From: CAILHX01 sp046155285
GTDB taxonomy: Bacteria; Pseudomonadota; Gammaproteobacteria; Burkholderiales; Methylophilaceae
Assembly: GCA_046155285.1 (NCBI GenBank)
Contig: JBJXEA010000017.1
Location: 62,001-126,000, forward strand
Direction: 5' to 3'
DNA: 64,000 nucleotides
Part shown: in pieces, positions 26,733 through 35,854 of the stretch
Position numbering within the stretch: position 1 is the first letter of the stretch
How the letters are laid out: every line of letters begins with the position of its first letter
Notes under the pieces: generated by a model
Told to the model about the DNA's origin: nothing
The model's database searches: none
Seen by the model: only the letters and a program-made list of their open reading frames with translations
Position numbers and translations under genes: made by a program

Positions 26733-28931
26733 ATGCCCTATATACTCAGAATCGCGCTCGATTTGCCGCTAGACAAACTGTTTGACTACGCCCATGGCGG
26801 GTTTCAGCCAAACATCGGCCAGCGCGTTCTTGTGCCGTTTGCCAATAAGCAAGTGATAGGCGTGGTGCTAGCAAAGGCCACAGAGACGAACGTGCCGTTG
26901 TCTAAACTGAAAACTATCATTCAGGTGTTTGACGACGCAGCGGTGATGCTACCTGCCACCTTAAAACTGCTTAAATTTTGTGCGGATTATTATCAGTATC
27001 CTCTAGGTCAGGCGCTGCTGAGCATTTTGCCCGCCAAGTTGCGGGCGCCAGAAGCCGCAGAGCTGCCTACACTCACTGTTTACGCGCTCAGCAAGCAAGC
27101 GCGGGCGTTGGGCGTAGAAGTGATTGTCAAGCGTAACACCGTACAGCGCAAAATTTTTGCGGCCTTGGACACGGTGGAATGCCTAGATGGCAACGCACTT
27201 AAATTGCTCGCCGCCACTTGGCGACCCGCGATTAAAACGATGCTAGAGGTGGGGTTGGTGCTGGCGACAGAAACTAAAAAAGCGTCAATGTTGCCTGATT
27301 TTTTCCAGCCCTCAGCCGCGCCCGCCTTGAATAGTGATCAACAAACGGCGCTGCAAGCCGTGCTGGCAGAAGCCGAACAATTCAAGGTGTGGCTGCTGTA
27401 CGGCATCACCGGTAGCGGCAAAACTGAGGTCTATTTGCAATTGTTGCAAGCGCTGCTCGCCAAACCAGAAGCGCAGGCGCTGGTGCTGGTGCCAGAAATC
27501 AACCTCACCCCGCAGTTAGAAGCGCGTTTTCGCGCACGTTTTCCGCATCTGCCTATGGTAATGTTGCACAGCCAAATGAACGACACCGAGCGCTTGCATG
27601 GCTGGTTGCGGGCGCAGAACGGTGATGCGCGGATTGTGATTGGCACACGGTTGTCGGTATTCACCCCCATGCCCCATCTGGCGGTGATTGTGGTGGATGA
27701 GGAACACGACGCATCCTATAAACAACAAGACGGCATGCGTTATTCGGCGCGGGATGTGGCGGTGATGCGCGGCAAAATGGCCAATGTGCCAGTGCTGTTG
27801 GGTTCGGCGACACCCGCGCTGGAGACTTGGTACAACGCTAAAATTAAGCGTTATGGTTTGCTGGAAATCAAGCAACGCGCCGTGTCTGGCGCGGTGTTGC
27901 CGGAGATTCGTGCTGTAAATGTACAGCAATTGCCCTTAGATCAAGCGCTTTCGCCCGCTTTACTCGCTGCCATGCAAACGCGGTTGGAGCGCGGCGAACA
28001 AAGCCTGCTCTTCATCAATCGCCGTGGTTATGCGCCCGTGCTGCTGTGCCATGTGTGTGCTTGGGTAGCGCCATGTACGCGCTGTTCCAGCAGGCTGGTA
28101 GTGCATCTGCGCGACAAACGCCTGCGCTGTCACCATTGTGGACACGAGCAGCGCCCCACGCGCCAATGCCCTCAGTGCGGCAATGCTGATCTGCGCCCCG
28201 CCGGACATGGCACGCAGCGCTTAGAAGACTTGTTGGTCAAACATTTTCCTGACGCGCGGATTTTGCGCGTAGACCGCGACAGTATGCGCAAAAAAGGCGC
28301 GGTGGCAGAGATGTCGCGCCAAGTGCAGGCTCAGGCTGTGGATATTTTGGTTGGTACGCAGATGCTGGCGAAGGGGCATGATTTCCCGCATCTGACCTTG
28401 GTGGGCGTGGTGGATACCGATAGCGCCTTGTTCAGCCCAGATTTTCGCGCTGCCGAAAAACTCTTCGCCCAGTTGATGCAAGTGGCAGGCCGCGCAGGCC
28501 GCGCCGATAAAGCAGGCGAAGTGCTGATACAAACCGCCTTCCCCGATCACGCTTTATTTCAAGCGCTACAAACCCACGACTACAGCGCCTTTGCCAAGAG
28601 TGTGCTGCAAGAGCGCCAAATGGCGGGCTTTCCGCCGTATTGCTTTGAAGCGCTGCTCAGAGCCGAAGCGCAAGATTATGGCTTGGTGACGCAGTTTTTG
28701 GCAAAAGCGCTCAACGCCGCCAACCGGATTCCGCATCAATTAACCGTCTACGACCCAGTGCGGGCAAGGATTGAACGCTTAAAGAGTATGGAGCGCGCGC
28801 AAGTGCTGGTGCAAAGTGAATCACGGCAAAAGTTGCAAGCGTTTTTGCTGGATTGGGTGACGCAGATACGCGCCTTACCGGGAGCGAATAAGGTCAGATG
28901 GTCGGTGGATGTTGATCCGCAGGAGTTTTGA
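26733..28931 (+). CDS. priA: Primosomal helicase PriA
   Basis: 732 residues. A 3'-5' helicase that reloads the replisome at stalled forks. The N-terminal DNA-binding domain precedes Walker A GITGSGKTEVY (near residue 227), Walker B VVDEEHDASYKQ (near 322), and helicase motifs GSATPALE and LVGTQMLAKGHDFP. The helicase core holds the zinc-binding cysteines (CHVCAWVAPCTRC, CHHCG, CPQCG, near 438-485). The composite repeat at 28940 begins 8 bp after the stop. Confidence 0.96.
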   Translation: MPYILRIALDLPLDKLFDYAHGGFQPNIGQRVLVPFANKQVIGVVLAKATETNVPLSKLKTIIQVFDDAAVMLPATLKLLKFCADYYQYPLGQALLSILPAKLRAPEAAELPTLTVYALSKQARALGVEVIVKRNTVQRKIFAALDTVECLDGNALKLLAATWRPAIKTMLEVGLVLATETKKASMLPDFFQPSAAPALNSDQQTALQAVLAEAEQFKVWLLYGITGSGKTEVYLQLLQALLAKPEAQALVLVPEINLTPQLEARFRARFPHLPMVMLHSQMNDTERLHGWLRAQNGDARIVIGTRLSVFTPMPHLAVIVVDEEHDASYKQQDGMRYSARDVAVMRGKMANVPVLLGSATPALETWYNAKIKRYGLLEIKQRAVSGAVLPEIRAVNVQQLPLDQALSPALLAAMQTRLERGEQSLLFINRRGYAPVLLCHVCAWVAPCTRCSSRLVVHLRDKRLRCHHCGHEQRPTRQCPQCGNADLRPAGHGTQRLEDLLVKHFPDARILRVDRDSMRKKGAVAEMSRQVQAQAVDILVGTQMLAKGHDFPHLTLVGVVDTDSALFSPDFRAAEKLFAQLMQVAGRAGRADKAGEVLIQTAFPDHALFQALQTHDYSAFAKSVLQERQMAGFPPYCFEALLRAEAQDYGLVTQFLAKALNAANRIPHQLTVYDPVRARIERLKSMERAQVLVQSESRQKLQAFLLDWVTQIRALPGANKVRWSVDVDPQEF

Positions 28932-28939
28932 GGCGATTT

Positions 28940-29043
28940 CGTCATTCCCGCGTAGGCGGGAATCCAGCCAAATATCAACGCAGTTCAGTGTGACTATGTC
29001 GCCTCTTTGGCTCTACTGGATTCCAGCCTACGCGGGAATGACG
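28940..29043. repeat. Composite inverted-repeat element, copy 1
   Basis: Two 28-bp terminal arms (28940-28967 and 29016-29043) are inverted copies of each other with one mismatch. Each arm contains its own hairpin, ATTCCCGC...GCGGGAAT. The 48-bp core begins CCAAA, like the core of the copy at 49097-49201. The arm sequence belongs to the ATTCCC(N8)GGGAAT type of intergenic repeat (dRS3-like in Neisseria; similar elements occur widely in proteobacteria). It fills the gap between convergent priA and hemW and could form a strong RNA stem in either direction. Confidence 0.85.
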
Positions 29044-29052
29044 GTGGGAGAG

Positions 29053-30207
29053 TTAGGCACCCCCTAAAAACATCTGCAGTAACTCATTCAAAAATCGTTG
29101 TCCTAACAAAGTCGGTGCAATACGCAAATGGTCTCGCTGTATCAGCCCTTTAGCTTCGGCCTTAGCTAAGGCTTGCTGTACTTGGCTGATGGCAATACCG
29201 GCACGTTCTTGAAACAAGCTCACCGCAAAACCATCGGTTAAGCGCAGCGCGTTCATCATGAATTCAAAGCCTAAATCTTGCCGTGTGAGTCTATGCTCAC
29301 TTTCAATATGCACGTTCTTGGCTGTAGATTCTATGTAAGCCGTTGGATGTTTGAGTCGCGCTTGGCGTAACACGTGGTCCACAAAACTGAGCTTGGAATG
29401 TGCGCCGGCACCTATGCCTAAATAATCGCCAAACTCCCAGTAATTCAGGTTGTGGCGGCAATGGCGATTTTTTGCGGCAAAGGCGGAGGTTTCGTAATGC
29501 TCATAGCCCGCCGTGGCCAAAGCCTGCTCTATGGCTTCCTGCATGGTGGCGCTGGTGTCGTCGTCCGGCAAGCTGGGTGGATTGTGGTAAAACGCGGTGT
29601 TGGGTTCTAGCGTTAAATGATAAGCCGAGACGTGTTGCGGCTTAAGCGCAATGGCGGTTGCTATATCTTTGAGAGCAGCTTCCAGGTTTTGTTCTGGCAG
29701 TGCGTACATTAAATCCAGATTGACGTTATCAAAAGTGTCCAAGGCAATTTCTGCGGCTTTGCGCGCTTCAAGTCCGTCATGAATACGGCCTATTTTTGTT
29801 AAGGCCGCATCGTCAAAACTCTGTATTCCCAAAGATAAACGATTGATGCCGCTGGCTTTGAATGCTGCAAAGCGGCTAGCTTCCACCGTGCCGGGATTGG
29901 CTTCTAACGTGATTTCTACGTTATGCGCCAAGGGTAATAAAGCGCGAACTTGGCTTAAAAACTGGTCTAGCAATTCAGGCGCAAGCAAACTCGGTGTGCC
30001 TCCACCAAAAAAGATGGTCTGTATGCGCCGCCCCCAAATCAGCGGCAAGGCTTGTTCCAAATCTTGAATTAAGGCTGTGACATAAGCCTGTTGCGGCGCT
30101 TCACCTCGCGCCTCGTGTGAGTTGAAATCACAATACGGGCATTTGCGCACACACCACGGGATGTGGACGTATAAAGATAATGGGGGAAGTTGCTGAAATT
30201 GAATCAA
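29053..30207 (-). CDS. hemW: Radical SAM family heme chaperone HemW
   Basis: 384 residues. The radical-SAM cysteines are in WCVRKCPYCDFNSH (near residue 18), preceded by LSLYVHIPW, and FFGGGTPSLL follows. The C-terminal HemN-like domain includes LNYWEFGDYLGIGAGAHS. The spacing CxxxCxxC fits HemW rather than the coproporphyrinogen oxidase HemN, which carries a further conserved cysteine after the cluster motif. HemW inserts heme into respiratory enzymes. Its start overlaps the rdgB stop by 4 bp. Confidence 0.93.
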   Translation of the reverse strand: MIQFQQLPPLSLYVHIPWCVRKCPYCDFNSHEARGEAPQQAYVTALIQDLEQALPLIWGRRIQTIFFGGGTPSLLAPELLDQFLSQVRALLPLAHNVEITLEANPGTVEASRFAAFKASGINRLSLGIQSFDDAALTKIGRIHDGLEARKAAEIALDTFDNVNLDLMYALPEQNLEAALKDIATAIALKPQHVSAYHLTLEPNTAFYHNPPSLPDDDTSATMQEAIEQALATAGYEHYETSAFAAKNRHCRHNLNYWEFGDYLGIGAGAHSKLSFVDHVLRQARLKHPTAYIESTAKNVHIESEHRLTRQDLGFEFMMNALRLTDGFAVSLFQERAGIAISQVQQALAKAEAKGLIQRDHLRIAPTLLGQRFLNELLQMFLGGA

Positions 30208-30803
30208 AATGCGGTGGACTGAATTTTTTCTAGCAAAATCGCCAGCGCCTTGCCGCGATGGCTGATGCGGTTTTTAACCTCCAAGGCCAGTTCAGCGCCA
30301 GTTTTGCCGTATTTCACATCCAAAAAAAACGGGTCATAACCAAAGCCATCATCTCCCCGCGCCGCCTCCAGCAACACACCGTGCCACTCGCCCTCGGCAA
30401 TCAGCGGTTGCGGATCTTGTGGGTGACGCACCAACACCATCGCGCAGTGATAATGCGCCGCACGGTTGCTCACTCCTTGCAAATCGGCCATCAACTTGGC
30501 GTTGTTGGCTGAGTCAGAGCGCGGATTGTCACCCGCATAAAGCGCGGAAATCACTCCAGGTAAACCGCCCAGCGCATCCGCGCAAATGCCAGAATCGTCC
30601 GCTAGCGCGGGCAAACCGGTCAGCTTGCTGGCGTGACGGGCTTTGGCTAAAGCGTTTTCAATGAAGGTGCAATGTGGTTCTTCAGCCTCCGGCACATTAA
30701 AATCGGATTGCGGAAACACTTCGATATTAAGCGGCTGTAATAAAGCACGAATTTCGCTTAGTTTTCCGGTGTTGCCGGTGGCGATGATGAGACGTTTAAT
30801 CAT
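30204..30803 (-). CDS. rdgB: XTP/dITP diphosphatase
   Basis: 199 residues. It removes non-canonical purine nucleotides such as dITP and XTP from the pool. N-terminal IATGNTGKLSEI (substrate loop), ADDSGICADALGG (metal-binding acids near residue 70), GFGYDPFFLD near 150 and SHRGKAL near the C-terminus are all family hallmarks. It is the first gene of an rdgB-hemW pair and is divergent from uppP with 43 bp between starts. Confidence 0.96.
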   Translation of the reverse strand: MIKRLIIATGNTGKLSEIRALLQPLNIEVFPQSDFNVPEAEEPHCTFIENALAKARHASKLTGLPALADDSGICADALGGLPGVISALYAGDNPRSDSANNAKLMADLQGVSNRAAHYHCAMVLVRHPQDPQPLIAEGEWHGVLLEAARGDDGFGYDPFFLDVKYGKTGAELALEVKNRISHRGKALAILLEKIQSTAF

Positions 30804-30846
30804 TTGTCGATTCTACCTGTAACACATTCCGGTTAGAATCTAGCCC

Positions 30847-31647
30847 ATGGATATTTTATTGCTATTGAAAGCGCTCATCTTGGGCTTGGTGGAAGGCGCG
30901 ACTGAATTTTTGCCCATTTCCAGCACCGGCCATCTCATCATCGTCGGCGATTTACTCAATTTTAACGATGAAAAAGGCAAAGTCTTTGAAATTGTCATTC
31001 AACTAGGCGCAATTTTGGCGGTGTGTTGGGAGTATCGCGCCAGAATCCTGGCCACTTTTACTGGTATTAGGCACGACCCCGTCGCACAAAAGCTTACCTT
31101 CAATCTCGCCGTCGCGTTTATGCCTGCCGCTATTCTGGGTTTGGCGTTTCATCATCAAATCAAGCAGTATTTGTTCTCGCCAATTACCGTGGCATGGGCT
31201 TTGATATTGGGTGGCGTGGTGATTTTGGTGGTTGAGCGCATTGCACCAGCGCCGCAAACCCATAGCGTAGACGACATGGATTGGAAACTGGCGCTTAAAG
31301 TCGGATTAGCACAAACGCTGGCGCTGTTTCCCGGAGTTTCTAGGGCGGGGGCGACCATCTTGGGCGGCGTGATGTTTAAGCTATCACGCAAAACAGCAAC
31401 TGAATTCTCGTTTTTTTTGGCGATTCCCATCATGTTTGCCGCAACAGCACTAGATTTAGTCAAAAGCTATCATGACTTGCACCTCGCCGATTTACCCATG
31501 TTTGCGGTGGGTTTTGTCACTGCGTTTTTGAGTGCGCTCGTCATCGTGCGTGGCTTGTTGCGCTATGTGTCTAACCACGATTTCAAGCCATTTGCGTGGT
31601 ATCGCATCGTATTTGGCAGCATAGTGTTGTGGTACTTCTGGAAATAA
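30847..31647 (+). CDS. uppP: Undecaprenyl-diphosphatase
   Basis: 266 residues, about eight membrane segments. It recycles the lipid carrier for peptidoglycan and other envelope polymers and gives bacitracin tolerance. The two conserved motifs are present: EGATEFLPISSTGHLI (residues about 16-31) and PGVSRAGATILGG near residue 165. An ExoD-like gene follows after 6 bp. Confidence 0.96.
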   Translation: MDILLLLKALILGLVEGATEFLPISSTGHLIIVGDLLNFNDEKGKVFEIVIQLGAILAVCWEYRARILATFTGIRHDPVAQKLTFNLAVAFMPAAILGLAFHHQIKQYLFSPITVAWALILGGVVILVVERIAPAPQTHSVDDMDWKLALKVGLAQTLALFPGVSRAGATILGGVMFKLSRKTATEFSFFLAIPIMFAATALDLVKSYHDLHLADLPMFAVGFVTAFLSALVIVRGLLRYVSNHDFKPFAWYRIVFGSIVLWYFWK

Positions 31648-31653
31648 ACTTTC

Positions 31654-32295
31654 ATGCCCCCTGATATGTCGCACGACGATGACGCGCTAGTAACCAACCT
31701 GCGCCATTTTGCTGATTTAGCCAGCCAGCGCCCATTGAGCTTCGGTGAGGCGATGGATACGCTGGATAGCGCTGCTTATGCGCTGATTTCTATTATATTG
31801 GTGCTGCCATTTTTGCAGCCCATTCCCTTGGGGCCGATTACCATATTGGCCGGTCTAGCTTTTGTTGCGCTGGGCTGGCAAATGCTCAAAGGTCACGCCT
31901 CGCCTAAGTTGCCGCAACGCATTCGTGCGGTAGAATTGAGTGAAAACAACTGGCGCTTGTTGGTCACGGTGGGTATTAAAGTGCTGAAATGGTGCCGAGT
32001 AATTACACGGCCACGGCTTAGACACTTAGTCAGCGGACGTTTAGGACAAAAAATTGGCGGTAGTATTTTGCTGGTTTCAGGTGTGTTGATGGCGATACCG
32101 TTTGGCGTGCTGCCGCTCAATAATGTATTGCCCGGTTTGGGCGTGTTTTTTTATTGTATAGGCGAACTCAAAGAAGACGGTTTGATGGTGTTTATCGCAG
32201 CTTTTTGGCTGTTGGTGACGGTGATTTACTTTGCTGTATTTTTCTTCGCACTTTGGCACTTTGGTAACGAAGCGTTGGCGTATTTTCGTTTCTGA
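31654..32295 (+). CDS. ExoD-family membrane protein
   Basis: 213 residues with about four or five hydrophobic segments. The N-terminal pattern of a short charged helix, SFGEAMDTLDSAAYALISIILVLPFLQPIPLGP and later MAIPFGVLPLNNVLPGLGVFFYCIGELKEDGL is typical of the ExoD family, originally linked to exopolysaccharide production and alkali sensitivity in rhizobia. The molecular role is not established. It is close behind uppP and 15 bp before the AsmA-like gene, so the three may form one envelope transcript. Confidence 0.82.
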   Translation: MPPDMSHDDDALVTNLRHFADLASQRPLSFGEAMDTLDSAAYALISIILVLPFLQPIPLGPITILAGLAFVALGWQMLKGHASPKLPQRIRAVELSENNWRLLVTVGIKVLKWCRVITRPRLRHLVSGRLGQKIGGSILLVSGVLMAIPFGVLPLNNVLPGLGVFFYCIGELKEDGLMVFIAAFWLLVTVIYFAVFFFALWHFGNEALAYFRF

Positions 32296-32310
32296 GAATG
32301 GATGGGGTAA

Positions 32311-35259
32311 ATGATGAATAAAGTGCTTAAATATGGCCTGATTTCTTTAGCTGGTTTGATAGGACTTGTGCTGATTGCAATCGCCGTCATTGCCGCCACC
32401 TTCAACCCTAATGACTACAAGCCTCTCATTGTGAAAATGGTGCAGGAGAAAAAACAGCGCACCCTCAATATCGAGGGTGACATCAAGCTGGCATTTTGGC
32501 CTAAATTGGGTGCGGATTTGGGCAAGGTTTCCATCTCTGAACGCCATAGTGATAAAGATAGTGGCGACAAAGAATTCGCCTCCATGCAGAGCGCCAAGGT
32601 ATTCGTCTCTGTGATGCCGCTGCTGAGAAAAGAGTTGGTGGTGGATACGGTGAAAATTGATGGCGTTAAGGCCAACATCGTGCGCTTTAAGGATGGCACG
32701 ACCAATTTTGACGACCTCTTAAGCAAAGAAGAATCGGAAGAGATTAAGTTCGACATTGATGGCGTGGTGGTGAGCAATGCCGCTGTGACTTTAAGCGACG
32801 AAATGGGCGGGCGGCATTTCAACATCAGCAACGCCACCATCAAAACCGGCCATATCGCCAAAAATCAGCCCATAGACTTGGACGCGGAATTTCACATCAA
32901 AGGCGACAATCCTGTGCTGGATACCCAAGCACACATCAAAGGCACGCTGCTGGCGGATGCCGAGCATCAACAATATGGTGCCAAAGGGCTGGACTTGGCG
33001 CTGCTGGGCAACGTGGCTGCACTCAAAAAATTAGACTTGAAACTCAGTGGCGACCTTGATGCCAAGCCTCAAACGCTGGAATTCACGGTGAATGGCTTGA
33101 AGCTGGCAGCCAGCGCTGACGTACAGGGCAAGCGAGTGGCAGTGGAATTGGACGCGCCCAACTTGAGTGCACAGAAAGATGAAGTTAGCGGCAAACAGGC
33201 AAACTTGAGCATCACCCAGACGCAGGGCGAAGATACGGTCAGCGCCAAGCTCACCATTGCCAATTTGAAAGGCTCGCCCAAGGCTTTCCAAAGCTCAGGC
33301 ATTACTGGCGAAATCTCCGGCAAGCAGGGTGTGCGCACTTTAGCGGGTAAATTTTCTTCGCCGTTCAGCGGCAATTTGGAAAACATGATTTTTGATTTGC
33401 CCAAGTTAGCGGGGAATGTGGATGTAAAAGACCCGTCCCTGCCGGGCGGCGCGATGAAGGCCAGTTTCAACATCAATAGCCACACCAATGTTAAAAAAGA
33501 ATTGGCTAACGTGGCGCTGGATGCCAACATTGACGGCAGCAAACTCAAAGGTAACGTAGCAGTGGCGGGCTTTGCCAAGCCCAACGTTAAATTTGATTTG
33601 AACGCTGACCAGCTGGATTTGAACAAGATACTCGGCAAGCAAGACAAGCCCACCAGCAACAAACCAGCAGACCTGTCTGCGCTGAAAAACCTGTTGGCGC
33701 AAGGGTCGCTCAATGTTGGCAGCATGGCATACGACAAATACCGCATCGCCAACTTGGCACTAACTTTGAAGGCCGATGGGCAAGCTTTAAGTGTCAATCC
33801 ACTGTCGGCCAAGGTTGACGATAGCCAAATTAAAGGCAGCGTAGGCATTAGTCATTTCGACAAGCCGCTGTACACCTTTGACTTGGACATAGACCGCGTG
33901 GATGCTGACCGCTACGTTGCCAAGCAAGACAGCAGCAAGCCTAAAGATGACAAGCCGCTGGATTTGTCCGCGCTGAAAACCCTGAACGCGGCGGGCAGCT
34001 TGCGTATCGGCAGCTTGAAATACGACAAGATACAAAGCTCCAATATACGCATAGACCTCAAGGCCGATAGCGAAAAGTTAAGTCTGAATCCATTTTCCGC
34101 GAAAATAGACGACAGCCAAGTGAAGGCGGTACTTGGCATCACGCAATTTCAAAACCCGCAATTTACGTTTAACGTAGATATAGACCGGCTGGATGCGGAT
34201 CGCTACATCACCAAAAGCGACCAACCCGTCGCCAAAAATAGTGGTGATACGCCGCTGGATTTGAGTGCATTGAAAACCCTGCGCGCCAATGGCGAAGCCA
34301 AGGTAGGCTGGCTCAAGCTGGCCAACATCAAAACCGAAAACGTCAATGTCGGCCTCAAAGCGGAAGGTGGCCTGGTGAATCTCTCACCATTCGCCGCCAA
34401 CTTGTATCGAGGCAGCATGGCAGGCACCTTGAAATTGGATGCCCGTACCACGCCCAACATCCTGCTCAAGCAAGACATGAAAGGCATCTCCGTTGGTCCT
34501 TTATTGATAGACGCGATTCAAAACGACATGCTGGACGGCAAAGGTAATCTCATACTGGACGTGACTACTCAAGGCAATACCGTCAACGCGCTGAAGAAAG
34601 CGCTCAATGGCACAACGGCGATGGTGCTTGCGGATGGCGCGATTAAAGGCATAGACATCGCCGGTACTATTCGTGAGTTCAAATCTAAAGTTAATTTCAC
34701 CAAACCGCAAAGCAGCTTGGGTGCAGATCAAAAGAAGAGAACCGAGTTCTCTGAGATGACCGCTAGCTTCAACATCAAAAACGGCGTGGCGCACAACGAC
34801 GACCTGAGCATGAAAGCGCCATTGTTCCGCATCATCGGCAGCGGCGATATAGACATTGGCAATAGCACCATCAACTACCTCGCCAAGCCTACCGTCGTCG
34901 CCAGCCTCAAAGGCCAAGGGGGGTCAGACTTGGATTCTCTTAGTGGCTTAACCATCCCAGTTAAAATCACAGGTACCTTCGACGCACCCAAATACGACAT
35001 GGATTTCGCAGGCATGGGCGCAGCGCTGGCTAAAAGTAAGCTACTAGAAAAAGTCGGTGGCAGCAAAGGAGAAGCGGTGCAGCAATTGCTAGGCGGCGAT
35101 AAAGCAGGTGCACTAGGAGGGTTGCTGAGTGGCAAAGAAAAGACACCTGCCGCTACACCCACAACGCCAACAGATACGGCAACATTGCCAGAACCAGCAA
35201 AGCCGTCAACACCAGAAGATAAAGTAAAGAAGAAACTCAACAAGTTACTGGGATTTTAA
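32311..35259 (+). CDS. AsmA-family envelope protein with three tandem repeats
   Basis: 982 residues. One N-terminal membrane anchor (about 8-30) is followed by a periplasmic AsmA region (NPNDYKPLIVKMVQEK) and a C-terminal AsmA domain (DLSMKAPLFRIIGSGDIDIGN). AsmA-like proteins are now viewed as lipid-transfer bridges between inner and outer membranes. Between residues about 454 and 720 there are three tandem units of 97-99 residues, each beginning DLSALK (454, 551, 650), and the first two end in DxDRxDADRY. The last 60 residues are a proline/threonine-rich linker and a basic end. It is larger than E. coli AsmA (about 617). Confidence 0.88.
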   Translation: MMNKVLKYGLISLAGLIGLVLIAIAVIAATFNPNDYKPLIVKMVQEKKQRTLNIEGDIKLAFWPKLGADLGKVSISERHSDKDSGDKEFASMQSAKVFVSVMPLLRKELVVDTVKIDGVKANIVRFKDGTTNFDDLLSKEESEEIKFDIDGVVVSNAAVTLSDEMGGRHFNISNATIKTGHIAKNQPIDLDAEFHIKGDNPVLDTQAHIKGTLLADAEHQQYGAKGLDLALLGNVAALKKLDLKLSGDLDAKPQTLEFTVNGLKLAASADVQGKRVAVELDAPNLSAQKDEVSGKQANLSITQTQGEDTVSAKLTIANLKGSPKAFQSSGITGEISGKQGVRTLAGKFSSPFSGNLENMIFDLPKLAGNVDVKDPSLPGGAMKASFNINSHTNVKKELANVALDANIDGSKLKGNVAVAGFAKPNVKFDLNADQLDLNKILGKQDKPTSNKPADLSALKNLLAQGSLNVGSMAYDKYRIANLALTLKADGQALSVNPLSAKVDDSQIKGSVGISHFDKPLYTFDLDIDRVDADRYVAKQDSSKPKDDKPLDLSALKTLNAAGSLRIGSLKYDKIQSSNIRIDLKADSEKLSLNPFSAKIDDSQVKAVLGITQFQNPQFTFNVDIDRLDADRYITKSDQPVAKNSGDTPLDLSALKTLRANGEAKVGWLKLANIKTENVNVGLKAEGGLVNLSPFAANLYRGSMAGTLKLDARTTPNILLKQDMKGISVGPLLIDAIQNDMLDGKGNLILDVTTQGNTVNALKKALNGTTAMVLADGAIKGIDIAGTIREFKSKVNFTKPQSSLGADQKKRTEFSEMTASFNIKNGVAHNDDLSMKAPLFRIIGSGDIDIGNSTINYLAKPTVVASLKGQGGSDLDSLSGLTIPVKITGTFDAPKYDMDFAGMGAALAKSKLLEKVGGSKGEAVQQLLGGDKAGALGGLLSGKEKTPAATPTTPTDTATLPEPAKPSTPEDKVKKKLNKLLGF

Positions 35260-35371
35260 GATAGTCCTTCACGAAATGCATTTTTTTGGTTAGCATAGCG
35301 CTTGCGGATTACGCACTTCTTTTATTTCTGACTGTCCCCGATTTATTACTATTTATTAACAGAGGTTCTCC

Positions 35372-35698
35372 ATGAGCGAGCAGATTATTCATTTAAGCGA
35401 TGCATCATTTCAGCAAGACGTGCTGGAATCCACTATTCCCGTCTTGGTGGACTACTGGGCGGAGTGGTGCGGGCCTTGCAAGATGATAGCGCCGATACTG
35501 GAAGACATCGTTAAAGAGTATGACGGGCGCATTAAAATCGCCAAGTTGAATATAGACGAGAACCAAGCCACGCCGCCTAAATACGGAATTCGTGGCATTC
35601 CTACGCTGATGTTATTTAAGAACGGTAATGTAGAAGCCACCAAAGTCGGTGCATTATCCAAGTCGCAACTGACTGCTTTTATTGACAGCAATATCTAA
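35372..35698 (+). CDS. trxA: Thioredoxin 1
   Basis: 108 residues with the classic active site AEWCGPCKM (C33 and C36) and the cis-proline in GIRGIPTLMLF. Cytoplasmic: no signal peptide. It is followed at 157 bp by rho, the usual trxA-rho order in proteobacteria. AGAGGT lies 8 bp before the ATG. Confidence 0.97.
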   Translation: MSEQIIHLSDASFQQDVLESTIPVLVDYWAEWCGPCKMIAPILEDIVKEYDGRIKIAKLNIDENQATPPKYGIRGIPTLMLFKNGNVEATKVGALSKSQLTAFIDSNI

Positions 35699-35743
35699 AG
35701 CACGTACTCTCATGTTCAAATCGCTAGATATGCTGTTGTAGCA

Positions 35744-35854
35744 AGGGAGTTTTAGCATCAAACGCGAACTCCCTATCCGTCTAAACCCAAACATTTCCTC
35801 TTTTAGCAGCACCCCTTCCCTCCGCAGTTTCCTAAATTAAGGTCGTTATTTCCT
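35744..35854 (+). promoter_or_regulatory. rho leader: hairpin followed by C-rich, G-poor tract
   Basis: A perfect 8-bp stem (AGGGAGTT at 35744-35751 with AACTCCCT at 35767-35774) is followed by about 60 nt that are very rich in C and poor in G (about 35775-35835), with little pairing potential, ending just before AAGG and the rho ATG. This is the composition expected of a rut site. Rho is known to repress its own synthesis by terminating within its leader in E. coli; a similar role here is inference. No T-tract follows the stem, so it is not an intrinsic terminator of trxA. Confidence 0.45.
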
